Assembly: GCA_001642005.1 (NCBI GenBank)
Contig: LWCA01000021.1
Span: 17,581 to 81,580, forward strand
DNA: 64,000 nucleotides
Reading direction: 5' to 3'
Origin: Intoshia linei
Taxonomy: Eukaryota > Orthonectida > Rhopaluridae
The notes under the pieces are model-generated. The model was not told where the DNA came from. It worked only from the letters and a program-made list of their open reading frames with translations, and made no database searches. Within the stretch, counting starts at the first letter, position 1, and each line of letters opens with the position of its first letter. Position numbers and translations under genes: made by a program. Shown here piece by piece: positions 1 through 12,245 of the stretch.

Positions 1-9
1 TTTCTATAC

Positions 10-1075
10 CTAATTTGACCCCAAATTTGACATAGTTTGATTTAGTGAAATACCCTAATATACATGTATAATATACATTGTATATGTATGTATTAAAAAT
101 ATATTACCAGAAATGTCTTGAAGTAGTTGAAAACTGAATAAATAATGGTAAATTGATGATATTGTACCTTTAAGAGAACTATTTCTACAAGTCAGCAACA
201 GTATAATACAAACCATATCCAAAACTATGGAAATAGTAGATGTTATTTGAACAATTACAAACCATCCTATTATAAAAATTATTATATAAATCATTATTAT
301 TAAAATTGTATACCAGTGCAAGGTTTCTTAAAGTTAAAACTCCACGGACCCCTCATTTCACCCGAAATTTTTATCAAACCCCTCAAAATATCTATATAAT
401 ATTTTTAATAATATATAAAAAAGGATTCATCTTTAACGGAGACGAGAGGGGGAAAGGGTAGATTTTGTTTACCGCTGTGGGGTAACCTCACAAGGATAGT
501 AAAATAATGATTTGATAATGGTAGAAAAGAAACAAGTCAATTTCTGAGAAAATTAAAAATAAAAATTACACTAACTATTAATTTATAATTAATTCAAAAC
601 TTTTGAGTTACCGGATCTTACCAGGGTAATTTGAGTTTTTGTCCATGGAGATTTAAATTTCTACAAATGAAATTTATGATTAAATTTTAGTATTTGAGAT
701 ACAAAAAATTCGAAAATTATCCAATTGTTGTGGTTATGGGTATTTTACCGCCAACGATTCCAGTAAATATTTTAAAAATATATTAATAAATAATGTAATA
801 CCTGGAAATAGAAACTTTCGAATACGCCAAAAATAGGTTGAATAAATCCACCAACATCCATAATATGTTTGCATAATTTCATCTCTTTTTAATGTTAAAC
901 CATCAAAGCAAACTGTCCATAGACCTATCATTTTAAAAGGCGTATGAAGCCTTGGCCAACTAATCAACCAAAATGGTGTACAAAAAGCAAACAAATTAAA
1001 AAAAAAAGTTACGAATATTAAACATAGGGTCAACTTATAAAAATAAATGTGAATACGATCTATGTTAAATTTCAT
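10..1075 (-). CDS. claudin/PMP22-like tetraspan membrane protein, 5' part
   Basis: Three exons can be joined with phase kept: 1075-802, 326-108 and 54-10; the gene runs off the left edge. The start is the ATG at 1075. Exon 1 gives a first membrane segment (LCLIFVTFFFNLFAFCTP), then a first extracellular loop with the pattern PFWLISW, GLWTVC and GCWWIY, which fits the W-GLW-C signature of invertebrate claudin-like proteins of septate junctions. Exon 2 encodes two further hydrophobic helices after LFPETLHWYT. Exon 3 continues in frame (GYFTKSNYVKFG). The family acts at the lateral plasma membrane in paracellular barriers or as channel subunits; which subfamily this is cannot be told from the part seen. 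The last exon or exons, with the fourth helix and cytoplasmic tail, lie outside the window. The gene is divergent from xrra1, with about 0.8 kb between the two start codons. Confidence 0.7.
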
Positions 1076-1886
1076 TTACGATTAATTGGACATGGTCCAT
1101 TGACTAAAACTAAAACTACAGTAACTTTAACAATGATGATCTAAACATAAACATAATCTCATCATATTTCATTAATTCAAGATCGTCTCTCAATTAAATT
1201 TGAAAATGTTTTTCTCGTGCCCCTTATTAATTAAAGAATTATAAAATTTTTCCATTTTAACGTTGATCAGTTAAGGTTCTCCGATAAGGACACATTACAC
1301 CTAACTGGGTCTATGAGTCTTTCCTATATCTGCATAAAAAATGATAAAGCGATAAGATAAGATAAAATGATAGGAAAAATAAATTATTGAAAAATTGAAC
1401 CAATTCAAAATATCACGTGTTTAATTTGCACAAATAAGGAATGAACCAACAGGTCAATTGGTTCAATTTTTGAATACTCTCATTAAATATTCAAACAAAT
1501 TACACAAAAATAATCAAACGAAAACAATAAAACGTCCCAGACAAAAACTTGATTTTGATTGATAAAATAATTGCCGCATACATCACCTTAATTTAAGGCT
1601 TAAATTATAAATTATAATAATGCACTAACAATTTTTAATTGTGAACCACACATTTTAATCTAAATGGTGCACAATTTTGAACAGCTAAAATTTACGTAAT
1701 TTTCACGAAATTCAACATTGTCAATCTCATTATTCCAACTTACACAAAGGTATAATTAATTAATAAGTAAAATAATACATAAAATGAAAATGTTCCACAA
1801 ATAAAAAATGGAATTGTATTAGCAACCAGGTAAACATATTCTTAAACGAATTTAATATTTAAATCCATCAAAACTAAAATTTTAAA
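1076..1886. other. intergenic region between two divergent genes
   Basis: This AT-rich stretch separates the start codons of the claudin-like gene and xrra1 and must hold both promoters. I see no open frame with coding character and no clear TATA or initiator that I would defend. Confidence 0.5.
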
Positions 1887-4800
1887 ATGACAATACACAA
1901 TTACAATATAAAATTGCACAACCCTGAAAATAAATCAACAAATCTATCAAAATGTTTTCCTGTACGATATTGTGGAATAAGTCGATTATTTGGTACATTA
2001 TTGTAAATTACTTAACTTACTTTTTAGTTTTGGTATTTTTAGTAGTATTGCAATCCTTACATTTTGATATTAATTTTTTCAATTTTTTCAATTTTTTTTG
2101 AATATATAATTTATTTAGATTCCAATAAATGGATTAAAAAAGGTGCAGAAACAAAAAACTCACTACCCACTGAAAAAAAACCATTAAAATCAAATGAGTA
2201 TAAATATAAAACTCTAAACAAGAAATTTCTGGTACTAATAAAAATTTTAAATTTAATATAAATTTAAAATTTCAAGTTGGATAAAGCTTGTGTAAAGTTT
2301 CCACACGATGTTTGTTATATTCGAATAATTGACGAAAATTTAAATAAAAATGATGATGCTGATTTTGTAGAGTTTATTAATCTTTTAGCTATTAATGCAT
2401 CAGAGAATGAATTGAAATTAGGTAGTGATTTATTTTAATTTTTAATATTTTTTAGAGCATTTTCAAAATTTTCCACAATTACAATGCTTAGAAATGTCAA
2501 TGAACCAAATGGATAATTTGAATAATATTGATTATAAAAAATTTAATTTAATGACTGCTTTGGATTTATCATTTAATAACTTGACGAATTCGAATGATAT
2601 TGAACATTTGGCTCTTTTACCACAGTTGAATAGATTAAACCTTTCCAATAATCTGTTTACTAAATTTCCGGATAGAATTTCTAGTTATTTATTAAAAGGG
2701 TGCGTTTTTATTTGTTCTTTATGTATTTATTTTGCTTATTTTATTTTTTAGCAATATTGAGCCTTTTAATTCGTTAGAACATTTAGTATTGGATTGCAAC
2801 AAATTTTGTTCGGCAAATTTGTTTGTTAGTATAGCAGGATTTAAAAGGTTTAATTAATTAAATTAATTTCACTAAATTTAAAATTCCTCTAAGAGGCGTC
2901 CCTTCTTTTTTAAAATTAGTAATTGCCCACGCCTTTTGACTGTTAGTAAAATAATTTATATTCATGACAGACCCGACCTACCATGCTTGAGCCCCACGCC
3001 AAAATTAAAAATAATCCCCTCAAATTTTTCAAATTAACAAAGAATGCACATACCATATAACCCTTAGCCACTTCTTCACAGGTCTAAATTGTACAGTTTA
3101 AATTTGGCACAAAATAGTTATCATGTTTAAAAAAAAACTTTTTGAAATGCTCAATTTCTAAAAATGATGCCCCATATTACTAAAATTTGGTCTTGGTCGA
3201 AAACGAGGGGACACATAATATGGTCGTTTTTTATGTTAATTAAATCTCTAAAAATTAATGGAGATTAAAGAAACTGGCCCTCAGTTTTATTAATACATGG
3301 GTTCTTAAAATTTCAGACTTTTTACCTGTCCCAGTGTTATAGAACTGATATTTATAATAATACTAATTTATTTTTAGATTAAAAAAATTGTCAATATCTC
3401 ATAATGATTTAGCTTTTATACCACGAATATCTTATTCTAAAGAAAAAAACAATTTTATTGTAAATTACGACAAAGCTTATACTCCATATTTAGATGAAAA
3501 ACCTGATGGTATATTTGATTATCTTTTAGTTACAGTATGATCCAATTTTTCTAACCCCTTTTACATTAATCATCCGGTAAATCTATAGGTTAGTAAATAG
3601 GTTCCCACACTTTTTTCACTGCGGACGAGTAATAAATTATAAAATTTATCGCGGACCATTAAAGTTAAATTACTAGGCAACTTTAAAAAAATTTATTTAA
3701 AAAACGTAATAAATTTACTTCTAATCAGTAAAAAAATAATTACGCGAACCGACATTTGGGAAACGCTGGGTTAGTACAAATTTTGATTAAAAGATTAAAA
3801 ATAAATTAAAAGTATTTTTTTAAATTTTCCTGGCACCCATTGTAGTGGCTGATATCACTTTAATGGAAAAATTTTGGTATAAATAGTCTGTGTTTTTATG
3901 GAAGCATATTGCAACTCTAATGCAATTTTAAACGATTTTTCCCTGAGTGTTTGAAATTGTATCACTTATGGCATCGTAAATTGTGTTAATAGTGGAATAA
4001 AAGTAGGTTTTTAAAATAATAATGTAGCCGTCGTATAGTCTTTGGGATAAATTGCAAATATCTTACAATTCTGTAATAAATATTACAAATTCTGCTATAA
4101 AAATGAACAAAAGTTGATAAAAATTTTTTCATATTTTATTTGAATCTCACGGATTCCAGGCATATAGTTTTGAATCACTAATGGGTCCAGGGAACCCAGT
4201 CGGGACCACTGCTCTAATGTCTGATTTTAACTGGTAAATGAAAATATAAGTAACCCTACCAGACATTTTTGCTTAAAATTAGTATTGTATTAATTTTGTA
4301 TATTTATTATTTTATTTAAATTTATTTATTTAGAAAATCCATATTTGGAATCTTTAAAAGAAGTTGATGATTACATGTCTAATAAATGGAGAATTAATAA
4401 ACCAAATTTGAAAGAAAATTGCATTCCATTTTGTGAAATCATTGATATCAATATTGATAATAACTTGGTACGACATTTATGTTTCATAAAATCTTAACCA
4501 TGTGCCTGTTCTTAATTATTTAAAGACTAATAATCTTAGAATTTTCAAAAACAAAAACAATCAATCTTCAATATAAAATTATTATAAATTATAATTATTA
4601 ATAATCATGATTAAAATGTGGCCATTTAATTTTTTAACTAAAGCATTGATCACCGTTTATATTTACTTACATTTACATTTGTGTATTAATTTATATTAGA
4701 TTTCTGATGAAAAATGCATAATTAGTCTATCACTTTGGCCACAGTTAAACTCGATCAGTTTGGTTGGAAATCCTATAATTTTAAATAATAAAAATAATCC

Positions 4801-7497
4801 TCCACTTTTACAAAACATGTTGGTTAATACAAGAAATATAACGATTTACAGGTATTATATTATAATTAATATATAATTTTGATAAATGATTTATTATTTT
4901 TTTGAATTTTAGATACCGAAAAAAGGAAAAATATAGAAAATTATCTTATATAAACTATGATTCGCAGGTGATATTTTATTTATTATCTATATTTCAGGTG
5001 TAAATAAAAATGTAAAATTTTAAATTATAGTTGCATAATCGTTACACAAAACCACTAAAATCTTTGACATATGATTATACTATTCAAAATACTAAACACT
5101 TAAAATTGACTTTGGAAAAATCTACCGCTAATCAGTGTATCAATGATAATGTACAATTGGAAACACAGATTACAATTAATACATCAAATTTAAAAAGCGA
5201 AAACACTCAAAGTACAATAAATGCCGTCAGAACTGAAAATGGAAATGCCTTTATGACTGATGTAGAATTTAAAGATGTAATTTAATAAAAATACCATTAC
5301 ATTTTATATATAGCAACATATTGAAGAAAACGAATCACAACAATTGGAGGGGTTGCAGAAATTGAAAGAATCTGATCTATTTGACACAATATACGACACA
5401 GAATATGATCATTTGATAAATCATTTAAATATTGATACATTAGGTAAAATTTTAATCAACAATATACACAAAACATACTAAATCCAGTCGAGAGCCCCGA
5501 AAACTAAATATACATAAATGTATAAATAAAATAGAACAGGGTGGTCTAAACGCATGTTGAATGAGGACCAAAAAATAAATTTTAATAATTTTACGGATCG
5601 CAACATTAAAAAATATAGTTAAAAGGCAAGTATAAGTTAAAAAAATAAAAATTTCACCGATTAATCAGAAAATTACTACAAGTATCATGATATGAATATT
5701 ACGCCAATTAAATTATAATTTATGTTGTATAAAGTCATAACAGAACAAAAAATCAAAATGATAGAATTATTATGGTAAAGTACAAAAAGTAAAAAGTTAT
5801 GATGATATTTATGTAAATTAATGTTTTTAAAAATATTTTACTAACCAATTTCGCGAGCCGCACAAGTTAATCTGGCGGGCCACGCTTTGGACTACCCTGA
5901 TATAGAACATAATACAGAATGAAAAACATTACTCACAATATCTCATTATTATCCATATACCGGCAGAGTTGATATGAATGCAAATGTCACCGCTTTGGTG
6001 ATTGCTGATTTACCTTGTAAAGTAAATTTAAAATAATTGAGCATGGTAGGTTCGACTCTGTATGGATTGAAAGTGATGATAATTTAATTTAAAGTGTAAA
6101 TTAGAAAGAAAAGCATGTCGAAAAAAGTTGAACACGGTACTATCAAATCCAATCTCATCAAACACAGTAGAGGTAAAAATATTTTATAAAATTAATCAAC
6201 CAGGGTTTATGTTAATAATATGTACTAATTAATATACATTGTATTTATGTATATTACGATTTTTTCAAATTTATTTAGTTTTGAATTGCACTTTTCGCGA
6301 CAATTGTCGTTTATTAGCTTTGTAATTGTACAGTAATTACTCTAATACTCCAAATATCGATTTTTACAATATGTATAACTGAACTAGTTTGTATATTCGG
6401 TGCTTCGTACAAATTGCAGCTAGCTCTGCAGACTTTTTCATTTATATTATTATAACAGCGATTAAAAAATGTTATCTTTTAATATTACTGGTTTTATTTT
6501 CGTTATAAATCATACTTTAATAGAGTTGACACCCTAGTTATTAGAGCCTAGTATATCAACAATTGTAAATTTATAATTTTTTTTTTGTTTATATACGTGT
6601 TATTGTCTAGTAAAGGTTAATAACTTTTAATTTATTATAATCCAGCCTTAATAAAGTTTCACTTGGTGGGGACAAGCCCCCATTTAGGATCCACTAACTT
6701 AGAGTCTATATCAAATTTTTGAATTTTACTAACCAGAGAAATGTAAAATGAAGTAAATTTTAAAATGAATAATAAAAATTTAATAAATGGACTTTGATAA
6801 TAAATAATTTTTTGATATTAATATTTTACTAATTATCCAAAATTATATTTTGATTGAATGTTGGACTAATTTAATCAGAAATTTACATATCCTTTCAAAA
6901 ACCAAAATTATTATTATTTTGAAAAATTTCCACCTCAGGAATTAACATCTTCACCATCGCTTAATATTTATTTTTTCGTTAAAATGGTTCAATAATTATT
7001 GATAATAATTATAATTACTAAATAAATAATTAAACATTTAAAAGAGAGGTCACCAATTCACATTTCTTTCGTAAATTTTAAATAAAAGTTACAGGTTTTT
7101 TTCAATTTTTATGTTACCATTTATTACAACGATTTCCAAATGGGATACGGGGATAATATTGATCATATTACAAAAACATTATTAAATAAGGGTGCAAAAA
7201 TTAAATTTTACTGTTGCGGAATCAGGTTAATTAAATTTTGATCTAACCATAATTTGAATAGAGCCGGTTTGATTAAAAAAACTAATAATAAATTACTAGA
7301 AAAACCATTATCCAATATACAAATCAACACAAAAATTGAAATCAAGAGAAATTACTAGTTGTGAATTGAATAACTTGTCAGATATTTTATACTATAAAGA
7401 CACTGATTCTAAAATTCTCAAGGAAGCCGTGAAAGTATATAAAAAATTACAAAGAGAGTACTTGAAAATTATAAATCCAAAAAATAAACAAACATAA
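1887..7497 (+). CDS. xrra1: XRRA1-like leucine-rich-repeat protein
   Basis: Thirteen exons join in phase into 605 codons: 1887-1992, 2119-2231, 2277-2421, 2456-2699, 2752-2847, 3378-3508, 4334-4467, 4700-4851, 4913-4967, 5031-5276, 5314-5443, 6105-6172 and 7300-7497. The ATG at 1887 is chosen because it leads into KCFPVRY, the counterpart of the CFPAR motif near the N-terminus of vertebrate XRRA1. Other matches in the right order are CVKFPHDVC, AINASENEL, the leucine-rich repeats (ALDLSFNNLT, RLNLSNNLFTKFP, LEHLVLDCNKF, RLKKLSISHNDL), a late repeat (SLSLWPQLNSISLVGNP), then PPLLQNML and a basic segment. The C-terminal exon (SKILKEAVKVYKKLQREYLKI) resembles the helical end of XRRA1. Vertebrate XRRA1 is longer, mainly in the middle and tail. 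It was named for expression linked to X-ray response; its molecular role is unclear. The exon at 6105 rests on phase and splice signals only. Confidence 0.85.
3596..3768. mobile_element. hAT-like miniature element in xrra1 intron 6
   Basis: A 173-bp insert is bounded by a perfect 8-bp direct repeat, ggttagta, at 3588-3595 and 3769-3776. Its ends are imperfect inverted repeats: TAGGTTCCCACA on the left and, read on the other strand, CAGCGTTTCCCAAA on the right. A related copy in reverse orientation is at about 28735-28935. The 8-bp duplication and the GGTTCCCA-type end are typical of non-autonomous hAT elements. No coding part remains. Confidence 0.75.
3835..4216. repeat. dispersed repeat, hAT-like right end
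   Basis: This part of xrra1 intron 6 shares blocks with 18150-18690 and 22700-23045: an 'aataatgtagc(c/g)gtcgt' block, a 'catatagttttg...cac(t/g)a(a/t)' block, and an end reading GGGACCACTG followed by ctctaatg. Such an end fits the right terminus of a hAT-type element. The boundaries are approximate. Confidence 0.5.
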
Positions 7498-7573
7498 AAA
7501 AATGAAAAATTTAAATCTGTACATACTTCAATAAAAAATTTAATAATAAAATACAAGTAAACAATTTAATATA

Positions 7574-9484
7574 TTAATATAAATTTGCAGCAAAAGGAAT
7601 CATGACAAATGGATAAAATTTATCGTTATTCTGAACAAAATCAGTCATATGATCAATCTAAATAACATTAATATTTTATACAAATATAAATTACTTCATT
7701 TTCTTTGCAATTAACATCTTTGGATAAATGTTTATATTTCATATCTAAATATTCCAAAACCTTTTTTTCATAACGATGATTGTAAAAAATGGCCATGGAT
7801 TGAAAATTTGATAAAAATCCATACCTAGTTTAACATTTGTTAAAAGAATAAATATTAAAACCTCAAATGTGATTCGGTGTACAATTGTAATGAAATAACA
7901 TTTAACCAGTCTATAGTAAGATCACAGTAGTTTACTTGAAGCCATCGATAAAAAGGCATCTATTAAACACAATATAAATGTACAGAAAATATATTCCGAA
8001 TTCCCAATATAATGTGTATCTAGCACCTAACCATCATTTGATGACAGTTGCAGTACATGATTTTCAACAAATTCAAACCACCCGTGAAATGTTTTATAAA
8101 AATTTTGAAATTAAACTTACTGTCAATTTTTGCTTTTCTAACAGCAAAGTTTGTAATTCAGCAATTTCATTAATAGCAGCATCTTCATCGTAAACAAATT
8201 CTCGTGTAAAAAATCTATATAAAGAAATAACTATAAATATCAGTACATACAATTTAAAATTTTTTAAATTACCTTAATTTCCGAGCCTCAGATTTAAATT
8301 CGTCGACGCATTTTTTAAACAGAGTTACAGAGAAAATACTGTGTTCGTTATTTTCAATTAAACAACTAAAATTTAAATGGGGTACTTTTTAAAAAAATAA
8401 TATAACAAGTTATTTATTATTATTTGTTAACAATTAAAATTACGATGAGGATCGCGGAACAATCATTTTACACATTGTTTCGTAAACTTTAAACCACAAA
8501 TCTTTATTGTTCCTAAAATGACTTAACTTTTCAATTTCATTTCAAATTTATTTAAAAGATTTAAAAGGTAAAATCGCCAACCTCTGAACAACAACAAAGA
8601 GAGTAATCATAAAATCTGAATTTTGAATCACATTTTCTGGTTTTACAATTCCATGTAAACTTCGCGTCATGAGGCTTCCACTAGTATAACAATTAACATT
8701 TATATAAAAAATAAAAAATTACCTTTTTTTTCTATTTAGTGAGGTGTATAATGTTTTTAAAGAATGAAATTTTTGCTCCCGTTTTTTAAAATCGGCATGA
8801 ATTTGATTGGAATGCTATATCAGTTTAAATAAAAATATGAAAGAAAGCAAACATCTCTAAGTGAATGTATCATTGCATCGAGTGATTTTTTTATTGGATA
8901 ACGTGAAGTGTCCCATTTGAAATTGGAAATATAATTCATAATGGAAGCTAAAGGTTAAAAATTATCAATTTCATTACCAAAAGACGATAAATAAACGATT
9001 AAAACTCTTTTCATGTAATTTTAAATGTAATAAGCGTTAAAAACTGTATAACCTCCATTAATTTTGTATTGATCCTTTTTTACGTCATTTACTTCTACCG
9101 ATAATTCATCAATACATTTTATAAATTCACTGTACAAACTAAACACAAATTATTTCAATAAGTTTCAATGAGTTAATGGCCAGTTTAGTTTTTTTATAAA
9201 CCATCTAACATTGCTCAAAAATATATTTAGAAAAATTACTTGTTGATAAATTTTGATAGGTTGCTTAATTCTTCTGAACTAGAAAGTAAAATATCCAGAG
9301 TGCTAGCCTAAACAAATGATAAAAAAATTAAATTAAAACTTGCATTCATGGGAGGTGTATGAAAATGGCAACAAGTAATATCTCGGTTTATATTGTGGTA
9401 TAATTTTTTAGTTAAATCGGCAATCATTATAGGAGAATCTACAGATTTGTCGGAAGGTATACTAATAAAGACACACTTGTCCAT
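7574..9484 (-). CDS. ATP6V1C: V-type proton ATPase subunit C
   Basis: Subunit C of the peripheral V1 sector, which clamps the stator and controls V1-Vo assembly on acidic organelles. Exons: 9484-9344, 9307-9240, 9138-9053, 8947-8853, 8814-8723, 8680-8582, 8512-8444, 8365-8273, 8214-8121, about 8092-8032, 7910-7862, 7824-7695 and 7657-7574. They give 386 aa, close to the usual 380-odd. Conserved blocks appear in order: ISIPSDKS near the start, STLDILLSSSEELSNL, NFKWDTSRYPIKKSL, GSLMTRSLHGIVKPENV, MIVPRSSS, VTLFKKCVDEFKSEARK, TREFVYDED, RYGFLSNFQSM and the C-terminal YPFVMIPFAANLY. Intron 1 uses a GC donor. The exon 9 to exon 10 junction needs about 28 nt removed without a normal AG (see findings), and the start of exon 10 is set by homology. 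The stop lies 76 bp from that of convergent xrra1. Confidence 0.92.
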
Positions 9485-9575
9485 TTCAAGATATTTCTCA
9501 AATTTTTTAACAATATGAATAAAACAGCCTATTTATTGATTTTATAATATATTAACTTGGTTACATCTTGGTTAC

Positions 9576-10228
9576 CTATTGCACAGCTATTTTGATTTTA
9601 AGACAAGAAATATCCGTTTTACACCACACGCTATGTCGTAGTATATAATTCACCCAATTCAATACAGGCGTATATGACATAATTGGTAAATTTGAGGTTA
9701 TTGCGCATTTTTTTTGGTAAATCATTTCACTTTGGTTTAAAATTCAGAGTTAATCATCAATACATTATTCGATAAGAGAACATGAAATTTTTCAATTATT
9801 CTTGTGATAAAAATAAATTTTTCATATAATAATACTCCAAATAAATTTGAGCTAGAAACCTAATAATTACAACAATTATAAATAAGAAATATACTTTTAA
9901 TACAAAATTTACAAATGAAAAGATTAACTTATTATATTTCTATAATTCATGGTGGCGTAAATATTAGGCATTTCATCAGTTTTGCTCAATTCTTGACCTA
10001 AATAATAGTAGAAATGTGTCAATTTAAATTGAATACGTGTTAAAATGTTGATTGATTTTTGAGTACGTTTTTCCAATTTATCAAGTTTTTTTTTTAAACA
10101 TTTTTTAATATCCCATGCTTCATCATTACAAAGTAAATTATCGAAATTAATGTTCTTATTCCAATTTTTTAAAACATTATCAAAATACTGTACATCGTAC
10201 ATATCAAAGTCCAACACCTCAGAGTAAA
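9576..10228 (-). CDS. C-terminal part of an unrecognised helical protein
   Basis: An exon at 10228-9929 opens after a clear acceptor (tatatttag) and encodes about 100 residues rich in Lys, Asp, Asn and aromatic residues (MYDVQYFDNVLKNW, KKKLDKLEKRTQKSINIL), probably helical. A phase-consistent continuation uses a 16-nt exon at 9851-9836 and a terminal exon at 9729-9576 that reads PIMSYTPVLNWVNYILRH and ends with a TAG. Alternatively the first exon simply ends at the TAA just past 9929. The first exon starts in phase 1, so upstream exons must exist to the right; I could not find them in the repeat-rich DNA beyond 10.25 kb. I do not recognise the family. It is on the same strand as, and 92 bp upstream of, the V-ATPase C start codon. 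Confidence 0.45.
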
Positions 10229-10466
10229 CTAAATATACAATTATTAACCATTTTAATCACAACTAAATTATATATATATATTATATACGCATACGATGGA
10301 TATGGTCCGGTATATATAGTCTCCGTGTCCAATGGACACTGTCCATACATCTCCAACATTCCGAAATGTTAAAAATTTTAATTTTAAAAACTCCCGATAT
10401 AGATGATTGTCAAAAAATGTTTCAAGTGGACACTTCATTTGAATATTCTCATAAATTTTTATTATA

Positions 10467-10948
10467 CAGTCGGATCTCGGTCTGTGGCATCATTTTTTGC
10501 AAAGTGTCCGAAAAGTAGAAGTTTTAGTAAATTATTTCAATATGTTGATAGTCAAAATCTCATTTAACGAAAATATTAGAAATGTGCTGCTGCACACATG
10601 TCTTAAATTTATCAAAATTATATTTAATATGAACAAATAATTAAACTTTTTATTATAATATCTTACATCATAATTTATTATAATTTTATATATATAAAAA
10701 GATTCTATGAATTCTTAAAAGAGACGATCTAATATTTAAAGCCATAACAATATTTAAAAAAATAAAATAATATTGAATTTACGCGTTCGTTAATCAAAAA
10801 TTCGTTAAATACCAGATATTTAGGCATTTATATAGAAAATAAAATTTCGACATTCGTNTTCGTTAATCAAAAATTCGTTAAATACCAGATATTTAGGCGT
10901 TTATATAGAAAATAAAATTTCGACGTTCGTTAAATGAGATTTAGACTG
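10467..10948. mobile_element. pogo/Tigger-like miniature element
   Basis: The 482-bp segment starts CAGTCGGATCTCG and ends ...AAATGAGATTTAGACTG, so the other-strand end reads CAGTCTAAATCTCATTTAACG. Both ends are flanked by TA, the target used by the Tc1/mariner/pogo superfamily, and 'CAGT-AA-CTC-TTAACGA' is typical of Tigger/pogo ends. There is no transposase frame. It contains the tandem duplication at 10786-10931. Confidence 0.55.
10786..10931. repeat. tandem duplication, 73-bp unit
   Basis: Two nearly identical copies of a 73-bp unit start 'ttcgttaatcaaaaattcg' at 10786 and 10859. They differ mainly at one position (ggcattt versus ggcgttt) and at the unresolved base N at 10858, on the copy junction. 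It lies at the right end of the pogo-like element. The N suggests that assembly of the copy number was uncertain. Confidence 0.85.
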
Positions 10949-12245
10949 TATTATGTTTGTTGGTATTACAGTTCAATCCGATTTACGGTGGTATTTTCAG
11001 CGAAAGTCCGTAAATCAAAATTTAAATAAAAATTATTTGACTAATATTGTAATAATCTCAGGTTTATTATGTTGTTTTTCCAAATTTTAAAAAACAGAAA
11101 ATTAACCATAAAATTAAATGTACCAATATTTTTGCAATTAAAATTGCATGCATTTCATTTTTGAAAAATACTAAATAAATAATCCAACAAAATTAAATGA
11201 ATTAAATTATTATCAAATTAAATATAGAAAATATACACGTATAACCAATACAAAATTTCAATAATTTAGAAATTTTATATTTTAAGTCATTTTTTATCTT
11301 TCAAAATACAGTATTAGAAATTTCAAATTTTGTTTGATAAGTTGGTGGCACAATATTCTTGAAATAATAAATATAATGTAATCATTATAAAAATTATATT
11401 TACAAAAATTTTTAAAGACCAACGCATTATTTTAACATATATTGCTGACCTTGTTATAAATACTATAAAATGAATATAATACATAAAAACTACCCTAAAA
11501 CGGGGTTGGGATATACAAATAAATAAGTATATCAATTATAATTTAATTTTTTTAAAAAAGGTTTTTGAAGGTCTTTTCTCGATTATAAGAAGTCTGCTTA
11601 TATTCGTCAGTAGAAGGAAATGCTTATAATTAAAAACAAGCAGACTTGTAAGCAGACCTTAAAAAATATAAAAAATACACTAAGTTTTTTTCTAATTAGT
11701 ACAAACTTATCAATTAGACATTCTATTGTATGAAGGAAGTTATTTTTTAAAAATAAATTGATATGTTGTCCATTTCTTGTTTAAAGTTCTTTCTTTCGAA
11801 TACAAACAGAAACTGCGTATAATCAAATTTTAATTAGTTATAAATTTCACTGAAAATATGTATTTCAGGGGTATGTTTATAATCGAGAAAAGACAGTAGG
11901 GTTAACACTCGTTAACAATGTAAACGTTAATAAAAGTGATACCATTCTTCAAAGAAAGGTTTTCCATAACACAAGCTTGCAATTTTAAACATTTAGGTTT
12001 ATAATTTCGAAATTTTATTTTTCTAAAAATGTACATAAAAATAATAAATACATACATTGTAGTCTGATTTCAATTTTACTAGTAAAATTCATCAGGTTTA
12101 TGGATACGGTGATTTAGAGATTGTCACATAAATTTATCTGCCAGAAATACAAAAATTGGAAATAAAAATTAGAATCTGGGATAGTGAAATATTATTATAA
12201 AAATGGAATCTCGAAAAAAGGTTACAAAAATTAAAATAGATTATG

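Noticed and set aside
7978..8193. Plus-strand frame of 71 codons
   Set aside because: It is the antisense shadow of V-ATPase C exons 9 and 10.
10786..10931. CRISPR-like array
   Set aside because: Only two tandem copies without spacers, in a eukaryotic transposon remnant.
11323..11535. Minus-strand frame of 70 aa with membrane-like residues
   Set aside because: Hydrophobicity follows from AT-rich codons (Ile, Phe, Tyr, Leu); no acceptor-donor pair and no claudin or other signature.
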